NCBI RefSeq assembly: GCF_041438865.1
Contig: NZ_CP109450.1
Span: forward strand, 5,830,501 to 5,894,500
From: Streptomyces sp. NBC_01471
GTDB lineage: Bacteria; Actinomycetota; Actinomycetes; Streptomycetales; Streptomycetaceae
Length of the DNA: 64,000 nucleotides
Direction: 5' to 3'
Position 1 is the first letter of the stretch. Every line of letters begins with the position of its first letter. The position numbers were made by a program, and so were the translations under genes. Positions 8,737-15,815 of the stretch are shown in pieces. The notes beneath the pieces are model-generated. The model saw only the letters and a program-made list of their open reading frames with translations, ran no database searches and was not told where the DNA came from.

Positions 8737-9941
8737 CAGGCCTGCCGCTTCCTGCCGCGCGTGCTGAGCAGGAAGCCGATCCCGATCCCGGCGACCAGAC
8801 CGACACCGACGATCCACCAGACGCTGACGCCCGAGCTGTCGCTGTCCTTCTTCGAGTCGGCCGCCTTCGCCGAGGACGCGGGGGCGGGGCCGGTCGCGTT
8901 GAGCTGCTTGACCAGGTCCGCGCCGCCGAAGTCGTGCGGGTCGACCCCGTTCGCCCGGGCCGCGAAGATCAGCTGGGCGTATGCGGCGGGGCCGCTCTGC
9001 CGGGCCCATCCCGCCGCGTGCTGCTCCAGCCACGCGAGCGGCTGCCTGGCCTGCGCGGTGAGGCCGTCGGCGCCGAGCGCGGTCACCGCGTCGGCGGTGT
9101 TGCCGTAGTCGGGCTGGTCCTCGGCGCCCGGCATCGCGGACTTGAGATAGGCCTTCCCCGCGGTCGCCCCGGCGAGGTAGGTGGCGCCGTTGTGCGCGGC
9201 CTGGGCGGGCGAAGAGGCGTTCAGGCAGCCGGTGCCGCCGACGTCCTTGCCGCCGGGGCGCGGTGCCAGGCCGGAGCCCAGGGTGCCCAGCACGGCGGCG
9301 CCCGTCGCGTCGGCGTTCGCGAACAGCTTCCCCGACTTCTTGTCGGGCTGGTACGCGAAGCCGCCGCCGCCCTCCTTGGCGTCGCACGGGAGCGAGAGCG
9401 AGACCAGCATCTTCTCCGCCTTCGCCGTCGGCTCCCCGGCCGCGGCGAGCGCGCCGATCACCACCGACGTGGAGTTCGCGTCGCTCGCGCCGCCCGGGTT
9501 GTAGCTCCAGCCGCCGTCCTTGCCCGCCACCGACTTCAGCCAGCCGGCGCCCTTCTTCACGGCGGCGTCGTGCCCGCCGAGCGCCTTCAGCGCCTGGACG
9601 GCGGCCGCGGTGGCGTTGGTGTCCAGGAGTTCCTTCCCGTCGCACGGCTTCGTCACGTCGGCGCGGAAGGAGGTGAAGGCGCCGTCGGCGCACTGCTGGC
9701 CGGTCAGCCAGTCGACGGCCTTCGCGGCGGGGCGGACCCCGGTGGCGTCCTGCGCGATCAGCGCGAGGGACTGCCGCCAGACCCCGTCGTACTTGGGGTC
9801 CGTCTTGCCGTACAGGCCGGAGGGGAGCACCGGGGACGCCGAGGCCGACGGCGAGGCGGAGTCGGCGAAGGCCGTCGGGGCAGCGGCCGCGCAGAGTATG
9901 GCGGATGCGGCCAGCGCGGTGGCGCTGCGGCGAAGGGTCAT
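8736..9941 (-). CDS. Secreted alpha/alpha-toroid (prenyltransferase-repeat-like) protein, membrane anchored
   Basis: A 401-residue protein: signal peptide (about 1-28), then ~320 residues of squalene-cyclase/prenyltransferase-type repeats with QW-like elements (GQQCADGAFTSF, KDGGWSYNPGG, GGGGFAYQ), a Ser/Lys/Asp-rich stalk and a C-terminal membrane helix (WWIVGVGLVAGIGIGF) with a basic tail. The same alpha6/alpha6 fold forms the N-domain of animal transcobalamin and intrinsic factor. As first gene behind a cobalamin riboswitch and upstream of an ECF transporter, a corrinoid-binding role is more likely than an enzymatic one; no DxDD cyclase motif is visible. ATG at 9941 is chosen because the signal peptide starts there and GGAGAGG lies upstream. 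Confidence 0.8.
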   Translation of the reverse strand: MTLRRSATALAASAILCAAAAPTAFADSASPSASASPVLPSGLYGKTDPKYDGVWRQSLALIAQDATGVRPAAKAVDWLTGQQCADGAFTSFRADVTKPCDGKELLDTNATAAAVQALKALGGHDAAVKKGAGWLKSVAGKDGGWSYNPGGASDANSTSVVIGALAAAGEPTAKAEKMLVSLSLPCDAKEGGGGFAYQPDKKSGKLFANADATGAAVLGTLGSGLAPRPGGKDVGGTGCLNASSPAQAAHNGATYLAGATAGKAYLKSAMPGAEDQPDYGNTADAVTALGADGLTAQARQPLAWLEQHAAGWARQSGPAAYAQLIFAARANGVDPHDFGGADLVKQLNATGPAPASSAKAADSKKDSDSSGVSVWWIVGVGLVAGIGIGFLLSTRGRKRQA

Positions 9942-10028
9942 GGCGGGCGGGGCCTCTCCTGCGGGGAAGCCGGGACACGGGCCCACTCAGGCACCGGGGC
10001 TCCGGCTCCGTATACCTCGACGGTGCCG

Positions 10029-10050
10029 GCCACCGGAGGCTTCCGGTGGC
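10029..10050 (-). terminator. Hairpin between riboswitch and first gene (possible expression platform)
   Basis: Nine-base-pair perfect stem (GCCACCGGA / TCCGGTGGC) with a 4-nt loop, between the riboswitch aptamer and the toroid gene. There is no U-tract, so it may act as a Rho-aided terminator, as an anti-terminator partner or in translational control. Confidence 0.4.
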
Positions 10051-10185
10051 ACGAGCCGGTCACTTCCGTACAGGGCGGTCCGGCTCACCACCGGAGGTGG
10101 TTACGGTTGCGGGGTCAGCGCCGGGATTGCACCGGCTTCTCCCCGTGCGGGTGTGATGACGACCTTCCCACTGTACCGGCCACGC
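10050..10185 (-). promoter_or_regulatory. Cobalamin riboswitch (B12 element)
   Basis: On the minus strand, 10138 down to about 10103 contains the conserved aptamer core: AAGCCGGTGCAATCCCGGC followed by the CTGACCCCGCAACCG segment. A later AGCCGGACCGCC-like segment near 10085-10073 matches the 3' conserved block of the B12 element. The aptamer ends about 100 nt before the start of the ECF operon. Family knowledge predicts that adenosylcobalamin binding lowers expression of the downstream genes. Exact 5' and 3' boundaries are approximate. Confidence 0.88.
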
Positions 10186-10239
10186 CGGGAGCGGCTCCGG
10201 GGGCGGGGCACGGCCGCACCTCCGGGCACGACGACGGAC

Positions 10240-10290
10240 GGCAACGGACGGCGGCGCACCACTGGATCCGGTGCGCCGCCGTCCGTTGCC
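10240..10290 (-). terminator. Strong hairpin downstream of the SPFH gene
   Basis: A perfect 21-bp stem pairs 10240-10260 with 10270-10290 around a 9-nt loop. It lies 39 bp after the stop of the SPFH gene and before the cobalamin riboswitch, so it probably insulates the two units. Confidence 0.7.
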
Positions 10291-10328
10291 GCTCCGTACG
10301 GCCCGGGCCGCAGGGTCCTGCCGGTCGC

Positions 10329-11513
10329 CTACTTGATGTCGATCGGGCCGTTGTCGCCGTTGTCGTTGCCGGACTTCCCGCCGAGGTAGCGCTGGATCTC
10401 CGCGCCCCGGCCGCCCTGGTGGGCGTCGTCGTCCTGCGCGCCCAGGTTCTTCCGTACCGAGTCGAGGATCGTCAGACCCTGGCCCACCAGACCGGCCGCG
10501 ATCTCGCCCAGGCCGTCCGCGCCGTTGAGCACGTTGACATTGGCGCCCGCGAGACCGGACGCGGCCTCCTTGACGATCTGCGGGAGCTGGTCGATCAGCA
10601 TCCGGTCGAGCGCCACCCGGTCGTAGGAGGCGGCCGCCGCGGCCTGGATCTTCATCCGCTCGGCCTCGGCCACGGCCAGCACCCTGATCCGCTCCGCGTC
10701 CGCCTCGGCGGGCTTCACGATCTCGGCGACGAGCTGCTGCTGGCGCAACTGGGCGGCGCGCTCGGCCAGTTCGGTCTGGGCCGCGAGCACCTCCTGCTGC
10801 GCGTGCGCCTGGGCCAGCGGACCCGCCTGGGCTGCCTCGGCCTGCGCCCGGTCCACCTCGGCCGAGTACTGCGCCTGCACGACGGCGGTCTGCCGCGCGT
10901 ACTCGGCCTGGTTACGGGTGGCTTCCTGCTGCGCCTCGACGGAAGCCTGGGTGGCCTGGGCCTGGGCGATCTGCGCCTGCCGCTGGATGGCCGCCGTGTG
11001 CGGGGCGGACATCGCCGAGATGTAGCCGGTCTCGCCGTCGTCGATGGACTGGATCTGGAGCGAGTCCACGATCAGGCCGATCTTGGCCATCTCCGTCTTG
11101 GAGGTCTCCAGCACCTCGGTGGCGAGCTTCTGGCGCTCGGTGACGATCTCCTCGACGGTCATCGAGCCGATGATCGACCGCAGATGGCCGGAGAAGATCC
11201 GGCCGGTCAGTACCGACATCTGGTCCTGGTCGGAGAGGAAGCGCTGGCCGGCGTTGACGATGCTCTCGGTGTCGTTGCCGACCTTGAACGCGATGACGGC
11301 CCGCACGGTCAGCACGATGCCCTGCCGCGTCACGCAGGTCTCGGCGACCTCCGCCTCGCACATCGCGAGCGTCAGGAAGCGGGTCTTGCGGAAGACCGGA
11401 AGTACGAACTTGCCGTGGCCGGTCACGACCCTGAAGGGTGCACCGCCCAGACCACGCCTGCCTCCGGAGATGAGCATGGCCTCATCCGGCGCTGGAACGC
11501 GATAACCCAACAT
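10329..11513 (-). CDS. SPFH/flotillin-like domain protein
   Basis: A 394-residue protein. Residues ~5-180 form an SPFH (band 7) domain. Residues ~190-300 are a long Ala/Gln/Glu-rich helix (repeated AQAQAT, EAAQAG, AEAERI) typical of flotillin coiled coils, followed by a short C-terminal region ending in Asn/Asp-rich sequence. No transmembrane helix is seen, so membrane association would be peripheral or through a partner. Flotillins scaffold membrane microdomains. The ATG at 11513 has AAGGAG upstream. It follows a small 86-residue gene by 11 bp, and the two are probably co-transcribed. Confidence 0.85.
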   Translation of the reverse strand: MLGYRVPAPDEAMLISGGRRGLGGAPFRVVTGHGKFVLPVFRKTRFLTLAMCEAEVAETCVTRQGIVLTVRAVIAFKVGNDTESIVNAGQRFLSDQDQMSVLTGRIFSGHLRSIIGSMTVEEIVTERQKLATEVLETSKTEMAKIGLIVDSLQIQSIDDGETGYISAMSAPHTAAIQRQAQIAQAQATQASVEAQQEATRNQAEYARQTAVVQAQYSAEVDRAQAEAAQAGPLAQAHAQQEVLAAQTELAERAAQLRQQQLVAEIVKPAEADAERIRVLAVAEAERMKIQAAAAASYDRVALDRMLIDQLPQIVKEAASGLAGANVNVLNGADGLGEIAAGLVGQGLTILDSVRKNLGAQDDDAHQGGRGAEIQRYLGGKSGNDNGDNGPIDIK

Positions 11514-11524
11514 CCTTGGTCTCC

Positions 11525-11785
11525 TTAGTCGGTGTCGCCGGGGTCGAGGGTCAGCGCATCCAGCGGATCCACGGGATCGGCCCACTCGATGACGTCGACC
11601 TGGCGAGTACCACGGGATTCGATCACGAGCACTGTCGCCCCGTACGACAAGGGCTCTTCGGACCAGGCGAGAAAGGCTTCCCAGCCGCCTCTGACCTGGA
11701 CCAGAACCTCACCGGGGCCGGCGGATCCGCGCGTGGCAAGGATCAGCTTCCCCGTGCAGCCGATCACAGCCTCGTCCGGCGCCAT
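11525..11785 (-). CDS. Small conserved partner of the SPFH protein (NfeD/OB-fold-like)
   Basis: An 86-residue soluble, acidic protein with predicted beta-strands (LILATRGSAGPGEVLVQV, ATVLVIESR) ending in Asp-rich sequence. Its size, beta pattern (GxxGxVxV ... vxV) and position immediately upstream of an SPFH gene resemble the OB-fold domain of NfeD-type proteins that travel with flotillins; this is inferred from pattern and context only. Start ATG at 11785; stop TAA. Confidence 0.65.
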   Translation of the reverse strand: MAPDEAVIGCTGKLILATRGSAGPGEVLVQVRGGWEAFLAWSEEPLSYGATVLVIESRGTRQVDVIEWADPVDPLDALTLDPGDTD

Positions 11786-11980
11786 CGGCGGCCGCCCCCC
11801 TCGTGATGTGCGGTACTGAATGCATGACCCTAACGCTACTCCGACCAGCGGACTATCCTCCGCTGGTCCTGAGTTCGGCCGCGGCCGGGACGCGGATGAC
11901 GGCCCCCCGGCCGACCGTCATCCGGGGCGGTCGCCCGCCCTCTCGTGCCGTGCCGGAAGGACCGGGAGGGATGTTCCCTG

Positions 11981-13027
11981 CTATACCGCCACATAGGTGA
12001 CGGGATCGCTGCCGGTGAGGGCTTCCGCGCGCCCCAGTTTCACCAGCCGCCGCAGATGGGCCTCGGCCTCCGAGACCGCGATGTTGCGCGAGCCGTGCGG
12101 AATCTGCTCCCACGGGCGGTTCCACTCCATCCGCTCGGCGATCTGCCAGGGGGTGAGCGGCCGGGCCAGCAGGGTCAGCAGGTCCCGGAGCCGGTCCTCG
12201 TGGTGGGCGAGCAACTCCCTTACCCGGCCCGCCGCGTCGGTGAAGGCGTACTGATGGGCGGGGAGCACCTCGGCGGGGGCCAGCCGGCCGATCCGCTCCA
12301 GTGAGTCCAGATAGTCGCCGAGGGGATCCCCCCGGTCGGTGACCGCGGCGTCGTCCGGGTCCTCGTAGAGCCCGATGTGCGGGGTGATGCCCGGCAGCAG
12401 ATGGTCCCCCGAGAAGAGCCGCCCGTTGCCGGGGCGGTTCGCCGGGTGTTCCTCGTCCAGGTGGAGGCAGACATGGCCCGGGGTGTGGCCGGGTGTCCAG
12501 ATGGCGCGGAGCCTGCGGCCGGGCAGCGGAAGCAGGTCGCCGGGGACGATCTCCCGGTCGGGAACGGCGGCCCGCAGCCCCGGGAGCGTCCGCGTCCGGC
12601 CGGACGCGCGGGCCCGGCGCAGCGGCGCGATGTGCTCGTCGGGCGCCCCGGCGGCGGCGAGTTTCCGGGTGAGGTACTCCAGCCAGACCGCCGGTTCGGT
12701 GTCCCGGCTTCGCTTGACGATCTCGGTGTCGGCGGCGTGCATCGCGAGCCAGGCCCCGGACGCCTCGCGCACCTGGCCGGAGAGGCCGTGGTGGTCGGGG
12801 TGGTGGTGGGTGATCAGGACGCCGTGGATGTCCGTGACGGAGAGGGAGAGGTCCGCCAGGCCCGCGGCCAGCGCGTCCCAGGACGTGGGGTCGTCCCAGC
12901 CGGTGTCGATCAGTACGGGGCCGCGGTCCGTCTCGACGACGTGGACCAGGGTGTGGCCCAGGGGATTGTCGGGGATCGGGACCTCGATGGACCAGACGCC
13001 CCCGCCGTGCTCGGTCACCTGCGCCAT
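11981..13027 (-). CDS. MBL-fold metallo-hydrolase
   Basis: A 348-residue metallo-beta-lactamase-fold hydrolase. The metal motif HHHPDHHG appears near residue 80, followed by downstream ligands in TPGHTPGH and FSGDHLLPG, and a C-terminal winged-helix-like extension (HEDRLRDLLTLL ... AEAHLRRLVKLG). The ATG at 13027 (GAGGA five bases upstream) is preferred to a GTG at 13054. It is divergent from the aldehyde dehydrogenase, with two KstR-type boxes and one motif-2 palindrome between them, so it probably belongs to the steroid regulon. Likely a thioesterase- or lactonase-type hydrolase; substrate unknown. Confidence 0.85.
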   Translation of the reverse strand: MAQVTEHGGGVWSIEVPIPDNPLGHTLVHVVETDRGPVLIDTGWDDPTSWDALAAGLADLSLSVTDIHGVLITHHHPDHHGLSGQVREASGAWLAMHAADTEIVKRSRDTEPAVWLEYLTRKLAAAGAPDEHIAPLRRARASGRTRTLPGLRAAVPDREIVPGDLLPLPGRRLRAIWTPGHTPGHVCLHLDEEHPANRPGNGRLFSGDHLLPGITPHIGLYEDPDDAAVTDRGDPLGDYLDSLERIGRLAPAEVLPAHQYAFTDAAGRVRELLAHHEDRLRDLLTLLARPLTPWQIAERMEWNRPWEQIPHGSRNIAVSEAEAHLRRLVKLGRAEALTGSDPVTYVAV

Positions 13028-13095
13028 GGCGTCCTCAACTTTCGTCCGGGGCACGGCCTTTGGGCCGCGGTCTTGCTCGCGCGGCCCACTATAAC

Positions 13096-13109
13096 TAGAA
13101 CCGGTTCCA
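13096..13109. promoter_or_regulatory. KstR-type operator, metallo-hydrolase side
   Basis: TAGAACCGGTTCCA is a near-perfect palindrome matching the KstR box, about 68 bp upstream of the metallo-hydrolase start. Confidence 0.7.
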
Positions 13110-13169
13110 ATAGCCCCGCCGGTCCGGCCCGGGTGGCCCTGGCGGCCCCCGGGGGTTCCGGATGCGAAG

Positions 13170-13183
13170 TAGAACTGGTATCA
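13170..13183. promoter_or_regulatory. KstR-type operator, aldehyde dehydrogenase side
   Basis: TAGAACTGGTATCA repeats the arrangement seen upstream of fadA5 and directly abuts a motif-2 palindrome, so two regulators could compete or cooperate here. Confidence 0.65.
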
Positions 13184-13186
13184 GTT

Positions 13187-13203
13187 TCTGATACAGCGTC
13201 AGA
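13187..13203. promoter_or_regulatory. TCTGAT-N5-GTCAGA palindrome (motif 2)
   Basis: The arms extend outward by further matching T/A pairs, giving one of the longest copies of this motif in the window. It lies 26 bp upstream of the aldehyde dehydrogenase start and so overlaps the probable core promoter or leader. Confidence 0.65.
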
Positions 13204-13229
13204 AAGTGTCCCCCGGGAGGCAGTCAGTC

Positions 13230-14705
13230 ATGACCGAGCTTGTGGAACACCGACAGCTCTTCATCGGCGGGGAGTGGGCGCAACCACTCGGCACCGACGT
13301 CATCGAAGTCGTCTCGCCCCACACCGAGCAGGTCATCGGGCGCGTACCGCACGCCTGCGAGGCCGATGTGGACCGCGCTGTCGCCGTGGCGCGGCAGGCG
13401 TTCGACGAGGGCCCCTGGCCCCGGATGTCACTGGACGAGCGGATCGAGGTGATCACCCGGATCAAGGACGCGTTCGCCGTGCGGTACGAGGAGATCGCCC
13501 GCGTCATCAGCTCGCAGAACGGCACCCCGTACACCTCCAGCGTCATGGTGCAGGCGCTCGCCGCGATGATGGTGTGGGAGGCGGCGATCACGACCGCCCG
13601 CGCCTTCCCGTACGAGGAGAGCCGGGACGGTGTCCTCGGCAAGCTGCTCGTACGGCGTGAGCCGGTCGGGGTGGTGGCCGCGGTGGTGCCGTGGAACGTC
13701 CCGCAGTTCACGGCCGCCGCCAAGCTCGCCCCCGCGCTGCTCGCCGGCTGCCCCGCGATCCTGAAGGTCTCGCCGGAGACCCCGCTGGACGCCTATGTGC
13801 TCGCCGACATCGTCTGTGAGGCCGGGCTGCCGAAGGGGGTGCTGTCGATCCTCCCGGCCGACCGCGAGGTGAGCGAGTACCTGGTCGGCCACCCCGGCGT
13901 CGACAAGGTGTCCTTCACCGGATCGGTCGCCGCGGGCAAGCGCGTGATGGAGGTCGCGGCGCGCAATCTGACCCGGGTGACCCTGGAGCTGGGCGGCAAG
14001 TCGGCGGCGATCATCCTGCCCGACGCGGACCTGGAGTCGGCGGTCGCGGGCATCGTGCCGTTCGCCTGGATGATCAACGGGCAGGCGTGTGTCGCCCAGA
14101 CCCGGATCCTGGTCCCGCGCAGCCGGTACGACGAGATCGCCGAGGCGTTCGCCGCGGCGGCGGGCGCGCTCAAGGTCGGCGACCCGCTGGACCCGGCGAC
14201 CGAGGTCGGCCCACTGGTGGCGCGCCGCCAGCAGCAGCGCTCACTGGACTACATCCGCATCGGCCAGGACGAGGGCGCCAAGATCCTCACCGGCGGCGGC
14301 CGCCCGGCGGCCCCCGGCGGCGGCTGGTACGTCGAGCCGACGCTCTTCGGCGATGTCGACAACTCGATGCGGATCGCCCGCGAGGAGATCTTCGGTCCGG
14401 TGATCTGCCTGCTGCCCTACGGCGACGAGGAGGAGGCCGTGAAGATCGCCAACGACTCCGAGTACGGGCTCAGCGGCAGTGTGTGGACGGCGGACGTCGA
14501 GCACGGTATAGAGATCGCGCGCCGGGTCAGGACGGGCACGTACAGCGTGAACACCTTCAGCCTGGACATGCTCGGGCCGTTCGGCGGCTACAAGAACTCC
14601 GGAGTGGGCCGGGAGTTCGGGCCCGAGGGGTACGGCGAGTACTTCGAGCACAAGATGATCCACCTCCCCGCCGGGTACGAACCGGCCCCGGGCGAGGCGG
14701 AGTAA
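13230..14705 (+). CDS. NAD(P)-dependent aldehyde dehydrogenase
   Basis: A 491-residue ALDH-superfamily enzyme. The Rossmann segment includes FTGSVAAGKRV, the catalytic glutamate lies in LELGGKS and the catalytic cysteine in GQACVAQTR. It oxidises an aldehyde to a carboxylate; its operators suggest a steroid or side-chain aldehyde. The ATG at 13230 with GGGAGG upstream is preferred to an in-frame GTG at 13206, which would lie inside the motif-2 site. Its stop overlaps the ferredoxin start by one base (TAATG). Confidence 0.9.
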   Translation: MTELVEHRQLFIGGEWAQPLGTDVIEVVSPHTEQVIGRVPHACEADVDRAVAVARQAFDEGPWPRMSLDERIEVITRIKDAFAVRYEEIARVISSQNGTPYTSSVMVQALAAMMVWEAAITTARAFPYEESRDGVLGKLLVRREPVGVVAAVVPWNVPQFTAAAKLAPALLAGCPAILKVSPETPLDAYVLADIVCEAGLPKGVLSILPADREVSEYLVGHPGVDKVSFTGSVAAGKRVMEVAARNLTRVTLELGGKSAAIILPDADLESAVAGIVPFAWMINGQACVAQTRILVPRSRYDEIAEAFAAAAGALKVGDPLDPATEVGPLVARRQQQRSLDYIRIGQDEGAKILTGGGRPAAPGGGWYVEPTLFGDVDNSMRIAREEIFGPVICLLPYGDEEEAVKIANDSEYGLSGSVWTADVEHGIEIARRVRTGTYSVNTFSLDMLGPFGGYKNSGVGREFGPEGYGEYFEHKMIHLPAGYEPAPGEAE

Positions 14706-14938
14706 TGGGGGACCGCTGGCACGTGGAGGTCGACCGGTCCGTCTGCATCGGCTCCGGGATGTGTGTGAACCACGCACCGGACGGCTTCGCACTCGACTCG
14801 GCGCGCCAGTCCCACCCGCGGTCGCCGGAGACCGATGCCGGCGAGAAGGTGCTGGCCGCGGCCGAGGGCTGCCCGGTCGAGGCCATCATCATCACCTTGC
14901 TGGAGAGCGGCGAGACGGTCTTCCCGCCCGACGAGTAG
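14705..14938 (+). CDS. [3Fe-4S] ferredoxin
   Basis: A 77-residue acidic ferredoxin. Cluster cysteines are Cys14, Cys20 (CIGSGMC, where the fourth ligand position is not cysteine) and Cys56 in EGCPVEA, giving a three-cysteine pattern typical of [3Fe-4S] ferredoxins that reduce actinobacterial P450s. It is translationally coupled to the aldehyde dehydrogenase and lies in the same regulon as cyp125, 12 kb away, the likely electron acceptor. No ferredoxin reductase is present nearby. Confidence 0.88.
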   Translation: MGDRWHVEVDRSVCIGSGMCVNHAPDGFALDSARQSHPRSPETDAGEKVLAAAEGCPVEAIIITLLESGETVFPPDE

Positions 14939-14965
14939 CGCTTGTGGAGACGGTCCGAGCAGCCC

Positions 14966-15616
14966 TCAGGGCGCCGCGGTCCGGTCCGGGCCGCTGTCCG
15001 GGCCGCCGTCCGGGCCGGTCAGGTCGATCAGCCGGCAGACCGTTTCGATGTCGATCTTCACCTGGGCGATCGAGGCCCGCCCGGACAGCCAGGTGATCAG
15101 CGCGGAGTGCCAGGTGTGCTCGATGACCCGGACGGCCGAGAGCTGCTCGGGCGTGGGGTGCTCCAGGCCCATCGCGTCCAGGATGATCGCCGTCGTCAGA
15201 CGGGAGACGGTGTCCACCTCGGGGCTGACGCTCCGGTCGGCGAAGGTCAGCGCCCGCACCATCGCGTCCGCCAGATGCGGCTCGCGCTGGAGCGCGCGGA
15301 AGGCACCCATCAGCGTCGACGCGACGCGCTCGGCGGGGGTGTCGCCGGCGGGAGGCCGCTTGCGGAGGGCGGTGTGCAGGTGCTGGAGCTGGTCCTGCAT
15401 GGTGGCGACCAGCAGATGGATCTTGGAGGGGAAGTACCGGTAGAGCGTGCCGAGCGCCACCGACGAGTCCTCGGCGACCTCACGCATCTGCACCGCCTCG
15501 AAGCCGCCGCGGCTGGCCAGCTGGGCGCTCGCGTGCAGAATCCTGCGGCGGCGCGCCTCCTGCCGCTCCGTCAGCGGTGGCGACGCGGGCCTGGCTTCCA
15601 CAGTCATCTGTCCCAT
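14966..15616 (-). CDS. kstR: TetR-family repressor KstR
   Basis: A 216-residue TetR regulator. The helix-turn-helix spans about 20-65 with GGFEAVQMREVAEDSSVALG and TLYRYFPSKIHLL, closely resembling mycobacterial KstR, as does the ligand domain (LADAMVRALTFAD, RVIEHTWHSALITWLSGRAS). KstR represses cholesterol-catabolism genes and is released by a 3-oxo-cholestenoyl-CoA type ligand. The GTG/ATG choice is uncertain (15616 or 15607); no strong ribosome-binding site is visible. A KstR-type box lies 132 bp upstream in the region shared with the divergent glycosyltransferase, consistent with autoregulation. Confidence 0.88.
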   Translation of the reverse strand: MGQMTVEARPASPPLTERQEARRRRILHASAQLASRGGFEAVQMREVAEDSSVALGTLYRYFPSKIHLLVATMQDQLQHLHTALRKRPPAGDTPAERVASTLMGAFRALQREPHLADAMVRALTFADRSVSPEVDTVSRLTTAIILDAMGLEHPTPEQLSAVRVIEHTWHSALITWLSGRASIAQVKIDIETVCRLIDLTGPDGGPDSGPDRTAAP

Positions 15617-15747
15617 CCGATCCCGCCGTGGCGCGAATCACCTGATCCGGCTGTTACGACGGTGCTACCTGCCGGTAGATTCGAAGCTCATTGAACGATC
15701 AAGTCTGGCTGAGTTCTTCCGGGGGCACCCTCGGGCCCCAGGCTTGC

Positions 15748-15761
15748 AAGAACTTGTTCTA
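15748..15761. promoter_or_regulatory. KstR-type operator between kstR and the glycosyltransferase operon
   Basis: AAGAACTTGTTCTA is a strong palindrome placed 55 bp before the glycosyltransferase start and 132 bp from kstR. It could control either or both divergent units. Confidence 0.7.
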
Positions 15762-15815
15762 GATTAGCGTGAGCGACTACGCTCCGCCGGGACTGCCGCG
15801 AGAAGGGGGCCGAGT

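Noticed and set aside
8736..9941. Squalene-cyclase or true prenyltransferase activity for the toroid protein
   Set aside because: It has a signal peptide and C-terminal anchor, lacks a DxDD motif and is under a cobalamin riboswitch, so a binding role fits better.
8721..11528. A plus-strand open frame of about 935 codons opposite the toroid and SPFH genes
   Set aside because: It runs antisense through two genes, the riboswitch and a terminator; the composition is typical of a shadow frame.
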